In this document: in pieces, positions 52,338 through 61,606 of the stretch | Position numbering within the stretch: position 1 is the first letter of the stretch | Layout of the letters: every line of letters begins with the position of its first letter | Source: Acidobacteriaceae bacterium | GTDB lineage: Bacteria; Acidobacteriota; Terriglobia; Terriglobales; Acidobacteriaceae | Direction: 5' to 3' | NCBI GenBank assembly: GCA_030041305.1 | Contig: JASHOC010000276.1 | Span: 1-64,000, forward strand | DNA: 64,000 nt | Notes under the pieces: model-generated | Databases searched by the model: none | What the model saw: only the letters and a program-made list of their open reading frames with translations | Told to the model about the DNA's origin: nothing | Position numbers and translations under genes: made by a program

Positions 52338-54030
52338 ACTCGCCCACCATTTGCGGAACAGGACCCGGCGAAGGATCGCGCTCGACCGCGGCCAACTCTT
52401 CGTCCGCGAGTTGCGCGCGCAGCTCGTCGTTGGAGTGGCGTGCGAACCAGGAGCGCAGGTTCTCGCCGGGCCCGCGGCCGCCCAGGAAATGACGCAGCAG
52501 GCGCTCAATGGCGTCAGGGACCAACGGAGCGGCGCATCGATAGCCCACGGTTCGCGCAATCCCGGCATGCTGGCCCACTGCTCCGCCGAGCGAGAAGTAA
52601 TAGGCGTCGGTGAGCTTGCCCTCGAACTTGATCTTCTTTCCCTCGAGGCCGATGTCGGCGATCCAGTGCTGTCCGCAGCCGTTGGGGCAGCCGGTTACAT
52701 GCAGCTTGAGCTGCTGATCGAATGTGGGCAGCCGGTCTTCAAGCTCTTCGACGAGCCAGCGCGTGAAGCCCTTGGTTTCACTGATGGCCAGCTTGCAGAA
52801 CTCCGTGCCCGTGCAGGCGATGGCTCCGCGCCAGAAGGTCGAGCCCTCCACCCGCACGCCGATCTGGCCCAGCTCGCGCGCCAATTCGGCGGTCTTGGCG
52901 TAGGGAACGTCGACGATGATGAAGTTCTGCGCCACCGTGGTGCGCAGCCGGCCGTTGCCGAAGCGTTCGGCGAGTTCCGCTACGGCCTCCAACTGCTCGC
53001 CCGTCATGCGTCCGCGCAAAACCGAAGCGCCCACGTACGCCAGGCCCGGCTGGCGCTGGGGATGAATGCCAACATGGTCGCGCAGCACGTCATCGGGCGG
53101 CGTATCGGGAACCCCGGGATCGAGCGGGAAGGGAGCTCGGGCCTGCACTTCGGCCAAAAACCTTTCTGCAGTCCAGCCTTCCCTCATGAAGAGGTACTTG
53201 AGGCGGGCGCGGTCGCGGCTTTCGCGCAGAACCATCTGATCGCGGAAGATCTCGGTAACGGCGCGGGCGGCCAGCGGAGCTTGCGCGGGAGTGAGAAACG
53301 CGTCGAGACGAACGGCAAGGTGCGGCTCGTTGGAAAGACCTCCGCCGACGTGCAGCGAAAAGCCCACTTCGCCGTCGCGCTCCACCGCCGTGAGCGCAAC
53401 ATCGTTGATTTCGGGGTAATTGCACCAGGACCGGCAGCCGGTGGCGGAGATTTTGAATTTGCGCGGCAGGTTGTAAAAATCGGCGTTGCCTTTGAGCAGC
53501 CGCGCGATCTCCAGGGCGACGGGCGAAGCGTCGATGAGCTCATCGGCGGCGACGCCGGCCAGCGGGCAGCCGGTTACGTTGCGCACCACGTCGCCGCAGG
53601 CCCCCTTGGGCGAAAGGCCGGCCGCGCCGAGCGCATCCACGATCTCAGGCAGCGTATCGATGGTCAGCCAATGGAGCTGGATGCTTTGCCGCGTGGTGAT
53701 GTCGGCGAGATTCCGCGCCTGCTTGCGGGCAATGCCTCCGATGAGGCGAAGCTGCGCGGCGGAAACGATGCCGTTAGGCAGGCCGATGCGCATCATGAAA
53801 TGCTCGGTGGCCAAGCCCTCGCCGCCTTTGCCGCCCACGGCGCCGACGCCGTCGCCCTGCGTATAGATGCCCCACCACTTGAAGTAGAGAGAAGCCCATT
53901 CAGGCAGAACGCTCGAGCGGCCTTCGCGAGCGAAAGCGCGCACTTCATCGAACGCCTGCCAGGGGTTCTTTTCGTGCTTGAGACGCTCGGTGCGTTGCGC
54001 CTTGGTCTCTTTTTGGGGAACTTCCGGCAT
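52336..54030 (-). CDS. Siroheme-dependent nitrite/sulfite reductase (ferredoxin type)
   Basis: 564 aa. Two ferrite-reductase half-repeats and the siroheme-[4Fe-4S] site: 'IACTGTEFCKLAISETKG' (CxxxxxC, ~385-400) and 'LKLHVTGCPNGCGQHWIADIG' (CxxxC, ~430-450). 'ATEHFMMRIGLPNGIVSAAQLRLI' and 'TTRQSIQLHWLTIDTLPEIVDAL' are the N-terminal substrate-side elements, with Arg/Lys in 'GDVVRNVTGCPLAGV' and 'SATGCRSWCNYPEINDVAL'. This NirA/Sir-type enzyme reduces nitrite to ammonia or sulfite to sulfide with ferredoxin; the two substrates cannot be told apart by eye. The siroheme synthase gene follows. Confidence 0.93.
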   Translation of the reverse strand: MPEVPQKETKAQRTERLKHEKNPWQAFDEVRAFAREGRSSVLPEWASLYFKWWGIYTQGDGVGAVGGKGGEGLATEHFMMRIGLPNGIVSAAQLRLIGGIARKQARNLADITTRQSIQLHWLTIDTLPEIVDALGAAGLSPKGACGDVVRNVTGCPLAGVAADELIDASPVALEIARLLKGNADFYNLPRKFKISATGCRSWCNYPEINDVALTAVERDGEVGFSLHVGGGLSNEPHLAVRLDAFLTPAQAPLAARAVTEIFRDQMVLRESRDRARLKYLFMREGWTAERFLAEVQARAPFPLDPGVPDTPPDDVLRDHVGIHPQRQPGLAYVGASVLRGRMTGEQLEAVAELAERFGNGRLRTTVAQNFIIVDVPYAKTAELARELGQIGVRVEGSTFWRGAIACTGTEFCKLAISETKGFTRWLVEELEDRLPTFDQQLKLHVTGCPNGCGQHWIADIGLEGKKIKFEGKLTDAYYFSLGGAVGQHAGIARTVGYRCAAPLVPDAIERLLRHFLGGRGPGENLRSWFARHSNDELRAQLADEELAAVERDPSPGPVPQMVGE

Positions 54031-54070
54031 TTCTGATCCTCTCTGCTATGCAATTCTTGCCAAATGGAAA

Positions 54071-54102
54071 CGCCCGCGAGGGCGTAAGCTCAATCGCGGG
54101 CG
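54071..54102 (-). promoter_or_regulatory. Hairpin in the leader of the siroheme reductase gene
   Basis: Perfect 8-bp stem CGCCCGCG/CGCGGGCG with a 16-nt loop, about 40 bases before the start codon on the minus strand, followed there by TTTCC. This is the position of an attenuator or riboswitch expression platform. I could not match a known aptamer upstream. Confidence 0.4.
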
Positions 54103-54425
54103 CTGGGGAAACCGTGGATTTAATCAGGAGCAATCAGACCCAGGTCACCTGTCCGCGAAACGCGGCATACAACAGCGACAGCGGGTCACGGAGTGCATGA
54201 AGAGAGGATAAACGAGGGCGGGGGAGAATGCAACCCAAATTGGTCCGAATTTGGAGAGGATGGTCGATTTGCGACACGAAGTTGCTCATTTCATTGGCTT
54301 GCGCCAGGAACTTCAAGAGAGCCTAGCCGGCGTGCAATTCGGCCAGGATTCGCCGTTCGGCTTCGGCGGCGGCCTTGGCGATCTCTTCCGATAGGCTCAC
54401 GCGGATGGGCGGTTTTGCATCTGTC
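54103..54425. other. Intergenic region upstream of the siroheme reductase gene
   Basis: About 320 bases between pyrD and the reductase leader hairpin. The minus-strand frame ending at 54323 has a protein-like tail ('SEEIAKAAAEAERRILAEL'), but I see no start codon with support outside pyrD. No SAM-type riboswitch core was recognised. Confidence 0.4.
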
Positions 54426-55352
54426 TCATCGGGCGCCAGTAGGCTGGGGAATCTCAAGCGCGCCGGTAAGGCTGGCGACCCGCTCCACGGAGTGACCGCG
54501 GCACCAGGATTCCAGCCCCCGGGCCAGCCGCTCGGTGGCGCGCGGATCGGCGTAGCTGGCGGTGCCCACCTGCACCGCCGTGGCGCCCGCGAGGAGGAAC
54601 TCGACGGCGTCCTCGGGGGCGACAATGCCGCCCAGGCCAAGAATGGGAATTCTCACGGCGCGTGCGGCTTCGTAGACCATGCGCACCGCGATGGGCTTGA
54701 TGGCGGGACCGGAAAGGCCGCCGGTAATGTTGCTCAGGCGCGGTTGTCGGGTTTCCACATCGATCGCCATGGCCCGAAAAGTATTGGCGACGCTGACCGC
54801 ATCGGCGCCCGCGCCGGCGGAGATGCGGGCCATCTGGCCGATGGACGTTACGTTGGGTGACAGTTTCACGATCAACGGGCGCGCGGCTGCCCGTTTGGCG
54901 CGGGCGACCAGGGATTCGAGTGCGTCGCAATCGGCGCCGAAGGCCATGCCGCCGGCGGCTACGTTGGGGCAGGAAACATTGAGCTCGTAAGCGGCGATGC
55001 CCTCGGCCTGGTTGAGAAGCTCGATGACCCGAAGATAGTCGTCCTGCGTGTATCCGAACACGTTCACAATCACGTGGCAGCGCGGATAGCGCTTCATGGG
55101 CGGCAGCTTCTTTTCGATGTACTCCCGAACGCCGACGTTCTGCAGCCCGATGGCGTTCAACATGCCGCCCGCGGTCTGGACGAGGCGGGGTGGGACGTGC
55201 CCAGCCATCGGTTCCAGCGAAATTCCCTTGGTTACAATTCCGCCCAGGCGCTCCAGTGAGACGATTTCCTCGAACTCGATTCCGTAGCCGAAGGTTCCGC
55301 TGGCGGCGATGACCGGATTCACCAGTTCCAAGCCGGCGAACGTCACTCTCAT
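54426..55352 (-). CDS. pyrD: Dihydroorotate dehydrogenase, class 1 (PyrD type 1B-like)
   Basis: 308 aa from MRVTFAGLELVNPVIA; a GTG four codons earlier is possible. FMN TIM barrel of pyrimidine synthesis oxidising dihydroorotate to orotate. The catalytic base Cys is in 'YELNVSCPNVAAGG' (~126-139) as in class 1 enzymes. FMN contacts: 'AASGTFGYG', 'IVKLSPNVT', 'SNITGGLSGPAIKPIAVRMVYE' and 'ILGLGGIVAPEDAVEFLLAGATAVQVGT'. Class 1B enzymes use PyrK; no pyrK is in the window. It diverges from purQ. Confidence 0.95.
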   Translation of the reverse strand: MRVTFAGLELVNPVIAASGTFGYGIEFEEIVSLERLGGIVTKGISLEPMAGHVPPRLVQTAGGMLNAIGLQNVGVREYIEKKLPPMKRYPRCHVIVNVFGYTQDDYLRVIELLNQAEGIAAYELNVSCPNVAAGGMAFGADCDALESLVARAKRAAARPLIVKLSPNVTSIGQMARISAGAGADAVSVANTFRAMAIDVETRQPRLSNITGGLSGPAIKPIAVRMVYEAARAVRIPILGLGGIVAPEDAVEFLLAGATAVQVGTASYADPRATERLARGLESWCRGHSVERVASLTGALEIPQPTGAR

Positions 55353-55488
55353 GTCAGGTCTCACGCGCGGCGATTTCCTCCGTGACCTGAGCCCATCATA
55401 ATTGCTGGCCTACTCTGCCGGGAGGCCGAAAAGGATGCGTAGGGCACGCAAGAGAGCAGCTTAGCCGCGAAACTGTTAACCTGAAAAT

Positions 55489-56184
55489 ATGAAGTTCGGA
55501 GTTCTGGTCTTTCCCGGCTCGAATTGCGACCAGGATACTTACCACGTGATCGCCGAAGTGACGCGTCAAGCCGTCACCTACCTCTGGCACGACTCGGAAG
55601 ATCTGGCCGGAGTGGATGCGGTTCTGATTCCCGGCGGGTTTGCCTATGGCGATTACCTGCGTACGGGGGCGATTGCCCGCTTTTCTCCCGTCATGCAATC
55701 CGTAAAGCGGTTTGCCGCCGGGGGTGGGCTGGTGCTGGGCATTTGCAATGGATTCCAGATTTTAACCGAGTCGGGTTTGCTACCCGGTGCGCTGATGCGC
55801 AATGCCGGGCTGCGGTATGTCTGCAAGCCGGTTCATCTGCGCGTCGAGACCACGAACACCCCATTCACAAACCAACTTCAAAAGGGCCAGGTGCTCGAGA
55901 TCCCGGTCGGACACATGGAAGGAAATTACTTTTGCACCACCGAAGAGTTGGCGCAGTTGGAAGCGGAGGACCGTATCGCCTTCCGGTACGTGACACCGGA
56001 GGGGGAGACCACGGCTGCGGCCAATCCCAATGGGTCTTTAGGCAATATTGCGGGCATCATCAATGAAAAGAGAAATGTTCTGGGCATGATGCCGCATCCC
56101 GACCGGGCGAGCGAAGAGCTGCTGGGATCGGCCGACGGCCGGACGATTTTCGACGCGATGGTGGCGGCGCTGGCCAGTCATTGA
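55489..56184 (+). CDS. purQ: Phosphoribosylformylglycinamidine synthase, glutaminase subunit PurQ
   Basis: 231 aa. Supplies ammonia from glutamine to PurL in purine synthesis. Class I glutaminase: '[25 protein letters not shown]' (oxyanion region), nucleophile Cys in '[20 protein letters not shown]' (~86), and His-Glu region '[17 protein letters not shown]' near the end. Full length. No purL or purS adjacent. The gene is followed 30 bases later by the PHP phosphatase gene on the same strand. Confidence 0.96.
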   Translation: MKFGVLVFPGSNCDQDTYHVIAEVTRQAVTYLWHDSEDLAGVDAVLIPGGFAYGDYLRTGAIARFSPVMQSVKRFAAGGGLVLGICNGFQILTESGLLPGALMRNAGLRYVCKPVHLRVETTNTPFTNQLQKGQVLEIPVGHMEGNYFCTTEELAQLEAEDRIAFRYVTPEGETTAAANPNGSLGNIAGIINEKRNVLGMMPHPDRASEELLGSADGRTIFDAMVAALASH

Positions 56185-56214
56185 GAGGGTTGGTTTTTTA
56201 CGGGGCCTGAAACT

Positions 56215-57093
56215 TTGATCGATATTCATCACCACTTGATCTACGGCGTCGACGACGGATCGCCCGATCTGGAGTCCTCGCTGGCCATGGCGGGGGAAGC
56301 GGCGCAGGAGGGAGTGACGCATATTGTCTGCACGCCTCACGCCAACGACGTCTATCCATACCACGAAGAGTTGATCCAGGCGCGGCTGACGGAGCTGCGC
56401 GAACGCCTCGACGGTGTGATGGAGTTGAGCCTGGGGTGCGATTTCCACCTTTCGGCCGAAAATATCGAGGATGCCCTCACCCATCCGTTGCGCTATTCGA
56501 TCAACGGCAAAGGCTATCTGCTCATCGAATTTCCCAACCTGATCATTCCGCCGGGAATGGCCGAAGCCATGTTTAAGCTGCGCCTGGCGGGCTACACGTT
56601 GGTCGTGACGCACCCGGAGCGTTATCCCGTGGTGTTGCGGCAGCCGGAGCGGCTGAGCGAGTGGATGCGCAAAGGATGCCTGGTCCAGGTCACCGCGGGC
56701 TCTTTATACGGGCGCTTCGGCAAAGCCGCAGAGGCTTTCGCCAACGATCTTCTGGACCGCAATTGGATTCATTTTGTGGCCAGCGATGCCCACAATCCGC
56801 TGCGGCGCCCGCCGCACCTCAAAAAGAGCTACGAATATGTGGCCAGGCGCGCTGGAGAAGAGACAGCGCAACGGTTGTTTCTCTCCAATCCGCAGGCGGC
56901 CCTCGCCGGAGCGCCCCCGCCGCCGCAGCCCGACCCCGCCGGATTGTGGGACAATGAGCGGCTGAAGTTCGACGCCCGGCGCTATTCCGCCGAGCGGCCG
57001 CCAGCGCCTTCCGACCGGGCTTCGGCCACTGGCGACAAAGACGCTTTCAAGAGCATCCCCAGAGGCTTCTGGAGCCGCATTTTTTCGCGCTAG
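56215..57093 (+). CDS. PHP-fold tyrosine-protein phosphatase, CpsB/YwqE-like
   Basis: 292 aa from a TTG start directly before the motif. Metal-binding PHP signature '[15 protein letters not shown]' (~2-16), '[13 protein letters not shown]' (~43-55), 'GCDFHL' (~79-84), 'VVTHPERYP' (~140-148) and 'VASDAHN' (~200-206). The family dephosphorylates bacterial tyrosine kinases controlling capsule export. The C-terminus has a Pro-rich extension of ~50 residues ('[12 protein letters not shown]'), unusual for YwqE. No BY-kinase or export gene is in the window. Confidence 0.9.
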   Translation: MIDIHHHLIYGVDDGSPDLESSLAMAGEAAQEGVTHIVCTPHANDVYPYHEELIQARLTELRERLDGVMELSLGCDFHLSAENIEDALTHPLRYSINGKGYLLIEFPNLIIPPGMAEAMFKLRLAGYTLVVTHPERYPVVLRQPERLSEWMRKGCLVQVTAGSLYGRFGKAAEAFANDLLDRNWIHFVASDAHNPLRRPPHLKKSYEYVARRAGEETAQRLFLSNPQAALAGAPPPPQPDPAGLWDNERLKFDARRYSAERPPAPSDRASATGDKDAFKSIPRGFWSRIFSR

Positions 57094-57354
57094 CGTGGCC
57101 CCAAATTCAAACTCTACCGCAGCCTCAAAAAACCGATCCCGGTATGCCCCGCCGGGTAGCCGAGGAGATATGAGTTCTAGCCGAAGTCTTGGCGTTTGGC
57201 GAATTTACCGCCATTTATGATGCGGGCGCGCCTGAACCACCAGTTTCGCCAAGTGAGAGACTTTCTTCAACCTTTTGGCGCACTGACTCGTCTACCGAAT
57301 AGAGACGGCAAACTCACGCTTGGCAGCAAGAACTTTGGCCCAATGGAGAAGGGT

Positions 57355-58506
57355 ATGAAGGGCGAAATCAGGATGCGTCTTGCCCAATGGCGCGCGGCGT
57401 CAGCCGTGCTCGCCGGCCTGCTGCTTGCCGCGGTCATGGTCTATGCGCAGGCGGCGCCGCATTTTCTGGGCACGGTCACCGCCATCAGCGGCAACACCAT
57501 CACCGTGAAGACTGCGCAAGGCGAGGAAAAAGTGGACGTGCCGTCCTCGGCCCAGTTGAAGCGCATCGAGCCGGGACAAACCAATCTGAACGCCGCCGCA
57601 GCCATGCAGTTCAGTGAGTTGGCGGTGGGCGACCGCGTGCTGGTGAATCTCGATCCCAACGCTTCGTCCCCGCAAGCGGTGCGGGTGGTCGCCATTAAGC
57701 AGTCGGACGTGGAGAAGCAGCGCGCCCAGGAGCAACAAGAGTGGGCGCAGGGCGTGGGCGGCCTGGTGAAGAGCGTCGATCCTGCAGCGGGCACGATCGT
57801 CCTGTCGGCCGGCGCAGGTCCAACGCCCAAGATGGTCACCATTCACACCACGCAAGCAACTGTCCTCAAGCGCTATGCGCCGGCTTCAGTAAGCTACGCC
57901 ATGGCGCAGCCCGCGCCCTTCAATACGATCCAAGTTGGCGACCAGTTGATGGCGCGCGGCGAGAGGAACGCCGACGGCTCGGAGATGAACGCGGCCGAGG
58001 TGGTTTCAGGCAGCTTCCGCAATATCTCGGGGACCATCAGCTCGGTCGATGCGGCCAATTCGAGCCTGGTGGTGAAGGACCTGGCGACTAAAAAGCAGGT
58101 AACCATCCACGTCACCCCGGAGACGCAGATGCGGCGGTTGCCGGAGCGTATGGCGCAGTTTCTGGCTGCGCGGCTCAAAGGGACTGCGCCCGCCGGACGC
58201 GGCGGAGATGCCAATGGCGGCGGGCGTCCCAGGGGGGAAACGGGCCAGGGCGCCGAGGGCGGAGGCGGAATGGATCCGCAACAGCTTTTGAGCCGCGCGC
58301 CCATGATTCATATTGCCGATCTGCAAAAGGGTGAAGCAGTGATGCTGGTGGCTACGCAGGGCGCTGCAGATGTCACTGCCATTACTTTCGTTGCGGGCGT
58401 CGAGCCGCTGCTCGAAGCTCCTGCCAGCCAGAATTTGCTGGCCAACTGGAGCATGGGCTCAAGCGCGCCCTCCGGCGATACGGGGGAGCCGGGAACGCAG
58501 CCATAA
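57355..58506 (+). CDS. Exported DUF5666-type repeat protein
   Basis: 383 aa. I start it at MKGEIRMRLAQWRA, after GGAGAAGGG; the ORF-track start adds 53 residues with no signal. A signal peptide ends near 'VMVYAQA'. Small beta-barrel (OB-like) repeats recur: 'FLGTVTAISGNTITVKTAQGEEKVDVP', 'VGGLVKSVDPAAGTIVLSAG', 'ISGTISSVDAANSSLVVKDLATKKQVTIHV'. Each is followed by a 'VGDRVLV'-type strand, as in DUF5666 proteins. A Gly/Arg-rich linker (~285-305) precedes the last repeat. Function unknown; it is encoded 38 bases ahead of the TonB receptor and likely co-transcribed. Confidence 0.8.
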   Translation: MKGEIRMRLAQWRAASAVLAGLLLAAVMVYAQAAPHFLGTVTAISGNTITVKTAQGEEKVDVPSSAQLKRIEPGQTNLNAAAAMQFSELAVGDRVLVNLDPNASSPQAVRVVAIKQSDVEKQRAQEQQEWAQGVGGLVKSVDPAAGTIVLSAGAGPTPKMVTIHTTQATVLKRYAPASVSYAMAQPAPFNTIQVGDQLMARGERNADGSEMNAAEVVSGSFRNISGTISSVDAANSSLVVKDLATKKQVTIHVTPETQMRRLPERMAQFLAARLKGTAPAGRGGDANGGGRPRGETGQGAEGGGGMDPQQLLSRAPMIHIADLQKGEAVMLVATQGAADVTAITFVAGVEPLLEAPASQNLLANWSMGSSAPSGDTGEPGTQP

Positions 58507-58544
58507 GGGACTCAATGATCAAAAAGGGAAGCAGGTAAGGGAAA

Positions 58545-61500
58545 GTGTACTCAAGGTTGTGTTGCCTTGTTCATTATGTTATTGCCTTGGCGTTTTGTCT
58601 GGCGGCCATCGCGGCGCACGCGCAATCGACTGCGCCCGCAGGTGTATTGCGCGGGCACGTTACTGATCCCACCGGAGCGTTGATTCCCGGCGCGCAGATT
58701 ATGGTGAGGACCACGCAGGGCGCCGTTGTGGGAACCGCAACAGCCGACGCGGCTGGCGGCTTTGTGGTGCGCGGACTAGCGGCGGGAAACTTCGTCGTAG
58801 AGGCCAATTCTCAGGGCTTCGCCCATTATGTGTCGGCTCCGATTTCGCTCGTGGCCGGGCAGACCAAAACCTTCGACATCAAGATGGTGATCGAGAGCGA
58901 GCAACAGCAGGTGGAAGTGACGGCGGAAGGCGGTCCCCAGGTGAGCACCGAAGCCGGCGCCAACGCCAGCGCGGTCGTGCTCAAAGGCAAGGACCTCGAC
59001 GCACTCTCCGATGACCCCGACGAGCTTTCCAACGAATTGACGGCGCTGGCCGGGCCCTCCGCGGGTCCAAACGGCGGCCAAATTTATATCGATGGATTCA
59101 CGGGCGGGCAGTTGCCGCCAAAGTCGGCGATTCGCGAAATTCGCATCAACCAGAATCCGTTCTCCGCGGAATTCGACCGGCTGGGCTACGGACGCATTGA
59201 GATTCTCACCAAGCCCGGCGCCGACAGTCTGCACGGGCGCTTCTTCGGCATGGGCAACGACAGCGCCTTCAACACCGGCAATCCCTTCACCAAGGTCATC
59301 CCGCCTTATTACAGCATTATGGGCAACGGGACGGTGAGTGGGCCGCTGTCGAAGTGGGCTTCATTCTTTGTTAGTGTGGAAGAGCGCAACAATCAGGACG
59401 CCAGCATATACACGGCCGACACGGCGGTTCTGAGCGGAGGAACCTACGTCCCGAGCGTCGTCTCCGGCGGCCTTTTCAGTCCAGAGACCCACACCGCGGT
59501 GTCGCCCCGCATCGACCTCCAACTGGGACAGAAAAATACCCTCACGCTGCGCTACCAGTTCTGGCGCCAGGACGAAAGCGGGCAAATCGGAAATACCGCG
59601 CTGCCCACCCAGAACGCGACCTCCGACACGATTGAGCACACCTTCCAGTTGGACGATACGCAGGTGATCAACGACCGGATGGTTAATGAAACGCGTTTCG
59701 AGTACCGCCGCGAGATTACCTCGGAGACACCGGTAAGCACTGCGCCGACGGTGAGCCTTCCCAACTATTTTTCCAGCGGCGGCAATGCGGCGCAATCGTC
59801 GAGCGGCCACACCGACCATTATGAATTGCAAAACTTCACCACCATGACGGCCGGCGCGCACGCCATCAAATTCGGCGTGTGGATGCGCGACAATCGCCAG
59901 GCGACTTCGACCGACTCGAATTTCAACGGCACGTTCAATTTCCCGTCACTCAACGCCTATATCGACACTTTGAATGGATTGGCGGCGGGCCAAACCGTGG
60001 CGCAGATTGCGGCTGCCTGCCCGGCGGGCCAGGTCTGCACGCCCAATAAACTCACCTACACCACGGGCCCGATTGCGTTTCAAGGCAATTTGTACGACTC
60101 GGCGCTCTTTTTCCAGGATGATTGGAAATACAGCCCGTTCCTCACCCTGTCAGCCGGCCTGCGTTGGGAGACGCAGAACCATGTCGCGGACCACAGCGAT
60201 TTCGCGCCGCGGCTCGCCTTTGCCTACGCGCTGGACGGGCACAAGAATAGCCGTCAGGCCAAGACAGTGCTGCGCGGCGGCCTCGGTTTCTTTTACGACC
60301 GTTTTCAGATCCAGGACCTGATGAATCTGGAGCAATACAACGGCACGGCTAAGAGCCAAACGCAGACGGTGATCAGCAATCCGAGCTGCTTCGACGCGAA
60401 CAGCTTGCAGAACGCCCTTAACCAAGGCTGCGTTTCGGCCGGAGCGGCGGCATCGTCGGCGCCGCAGATCTATGCGGTCTCTCCGAGCTACCGCTCACCT
60501 TACGCCGAGCAGCTCGGGGTAGGCGTGGAGCGGCAACTGACGCGGACTTCGACGCTCACCTTCACCTATCTGCATTCGTTCGGCGTACACCAGACGGTGG
60601 TGCGCGACTCGAACGCTTTCCTGCCTTTGGCGGGAAGCTACCCGCCGTTTTACAACGCCACGACAGGACCGCGGCCCGATCCCAATCTGGGCATCGTGGA
60701 TCAGTATTTTCCCGAGGCGGTTTACAAGCAGAACCAGCTGATCGTGAACCTCAACGCGCAGTTTACGCGCACGTTCGGCGTCTCCGGTTTTTACAACTGG
60801 AACAATGCGGACTCGGACGGCGGCAATGGTTCGAATCCTTCCAACTCCTGGGACCTGAGCCAGGACTACGGCCGCGCGTATTTTGTGCATCCGCAGATGG
60901 TCTTCCTCATGGCGAATTACAGCGGCCCATGGGGCGTGACATTCAATCCATTCCTCGTCGCGCAAGCCGGAAAGCCATTCAGCGTCACCACCGCGACCGA
61001 TCTTACCGGAGACAACTTCTTCAACAACCGGCCTGCATACGCGACCGCGTCCTCCGATCCGGCTGACGTGGTGCAAACCAACTTTGGCGCGCTCGACACC
61101 AACCCGCAACCGGGTGAAACCCTGATGCCGAGCGACGTGATCTATGCACCCGCGGCCTGGGCGATGAATCTCCGCCTGAGCCGCTCCTTTGGCATCGGCC
61201 CCACGACCGAGTCGGCCGGCGGTCCAGGGCCTGGCGGTGGCGGCCCTGGCGGCGGTGGCCCTGGCGGCGGTGGACCACGGGGACGCGGGTTCGGCGGCTT
61301 CGGCGGACCGATGGGCGGCGGCGGCTTCCGCGGTGGCATGTCGAACACCGGACACAAATACTCGCTTACCTTCAGCGCCCAGGCTCTGAATCTTTTCAAT
61401 GCGATCAACTACGGCACGCCATCGGGAACCATCGTTCCCACGCTCGATTCCACGACCGGCCTGTACGGGCCCGGCGCGCGGTTTGACGTCGCTACGCACC

Positions 61501-61577
61501 TCGCCAGCGGCATGTTTGCTTCTCCGTCCGGCTCGGCGGCGCGCCGCATCTTCTTCCAGGCGTTTTTCTCGTTCTGA
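58545..61577 (+). CDS. TonB-dependent receptor, Oar-like, with Gly-rich insertion near C-terminus
   Basis: 1010 aa from a GTG with AAGGGA upstream. Signal peptide ('VIALAFCLAAIAAHAQS'), carboxypeptidase-regulatory domain (~33-115, 'GVLRGHVTDPTGALIPGAQIMV'), plug (~130-225, 'QIYIDGFTGGQLPPKSAIREIRINQNPFSAEFDRLGYGRIEI') and barrel ending in Phe ('FFQAFFSF'). Shorter than the first receptor. Near residues 885-925 is a run of Gly/Pro/Arg ('GGGGPGGGGPGGGGPRGRG') lying between late barrel strands, in DNA a tandem GGTGGC-type repeat. Ligand unknown; pairs with the DUF5666 gene. Confidence 0.92.
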   Translation: MYSRLCCLVHYVIALAFCLAAIAAHAQSTAPAGVLRGHVTDPTGALIPGAQIMVRTTQGAVVGTATADAAGGFVVRGLAAGNFVVEANSQGFAHYVSAPISLVAGQTKTFDIKMVIESEQQQVEVTAEGGPQVSTEAGANASAVVLKGKDLDALSDDPDELSNELTALAGPSAGPNGGQIYIDGFTGGQLPPKSAIREIRINQNPFSAEFDRLGYGRIEILTKPGADSLHGRFFGMGNDSAFNTGNPFTKVIPPYYSIMGNGTVSGPLSKWASFFVSVEERNNQDASIYTADTAVLSGGTYVPSVVSGGLFSPETHTAVSPRIDLQLGQKNTLTLRYQFWRQDESGQIGNTALPTQNATSDTIEHTFQLDDTQVINDRMVNETRFEYRREITSETPVSTAPTVSLPNYFSSGGNAAQSSSGHTDHYELQNFTTMTAGAHAIKFGVWMRDNRQATSTDSNFNGTFNFPSLNAYIDTLNGLAAGQTVAQIAAACPAGQVCTPNKLTYTTGPIAFQGNLYDSALFFQDDWKYSPFLTLSAGLRWETQNHVADHSDFAPRLAFAYALDGHKNSRQAKTVLRGGLGFFYDRFQIQDLMNLEQYNGTAKSQTQTVISNPSCFDANSLQNALNQGCVSAGAAASSAPQIYAVSPSYRSPYAEQLGVGVERQLTRTSTLTFTYLHSFGVHQTVVRDSNAFLPLAGSYPPFYNATTGPRPDPNLGIVDQYFPEAVYKQNQLIVNLNAQFTRTFGVSGFYNWNNADSDGGNGSNPSNSWDLSQDYGRAYFVHPQMVFLMANYSGPWGVTFNPFLVAQAGKPFSVTTATDLTGDNFFNNRPAYATASSDPADVVQTNFGALDTNPQPGETLMPSDVIYAPAAWAMNLRLSRSFGIGPTTESAGGPGPGGGGPGGGGPGGGGPRGRGFGGFGGPMGGGGFRGGMSNTGHKYSLTFSAQALNLFNAINYGTPSGTIVPTLDSTTGLYGPGARFDVATHLASGMFASPSGSAARRIFFQAFFSF

Positions 61578-61606
61578 TTTTTTCGGGTTTGCTCAAGCGA
61601 TACACC

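Noticed and set aside
52351-54036. 561-aa plus-strand ORF opposite the siroheme reductase
   Set aside because: Antisense shadow; no ribosome-binding site or motifs.
54323-54640. 105-aa minus-strand ORF at the end of pyrD
   Set aside because: The tail looks protein-like but most of the ORF is a shadow of pyrD and no start is supported outside it.
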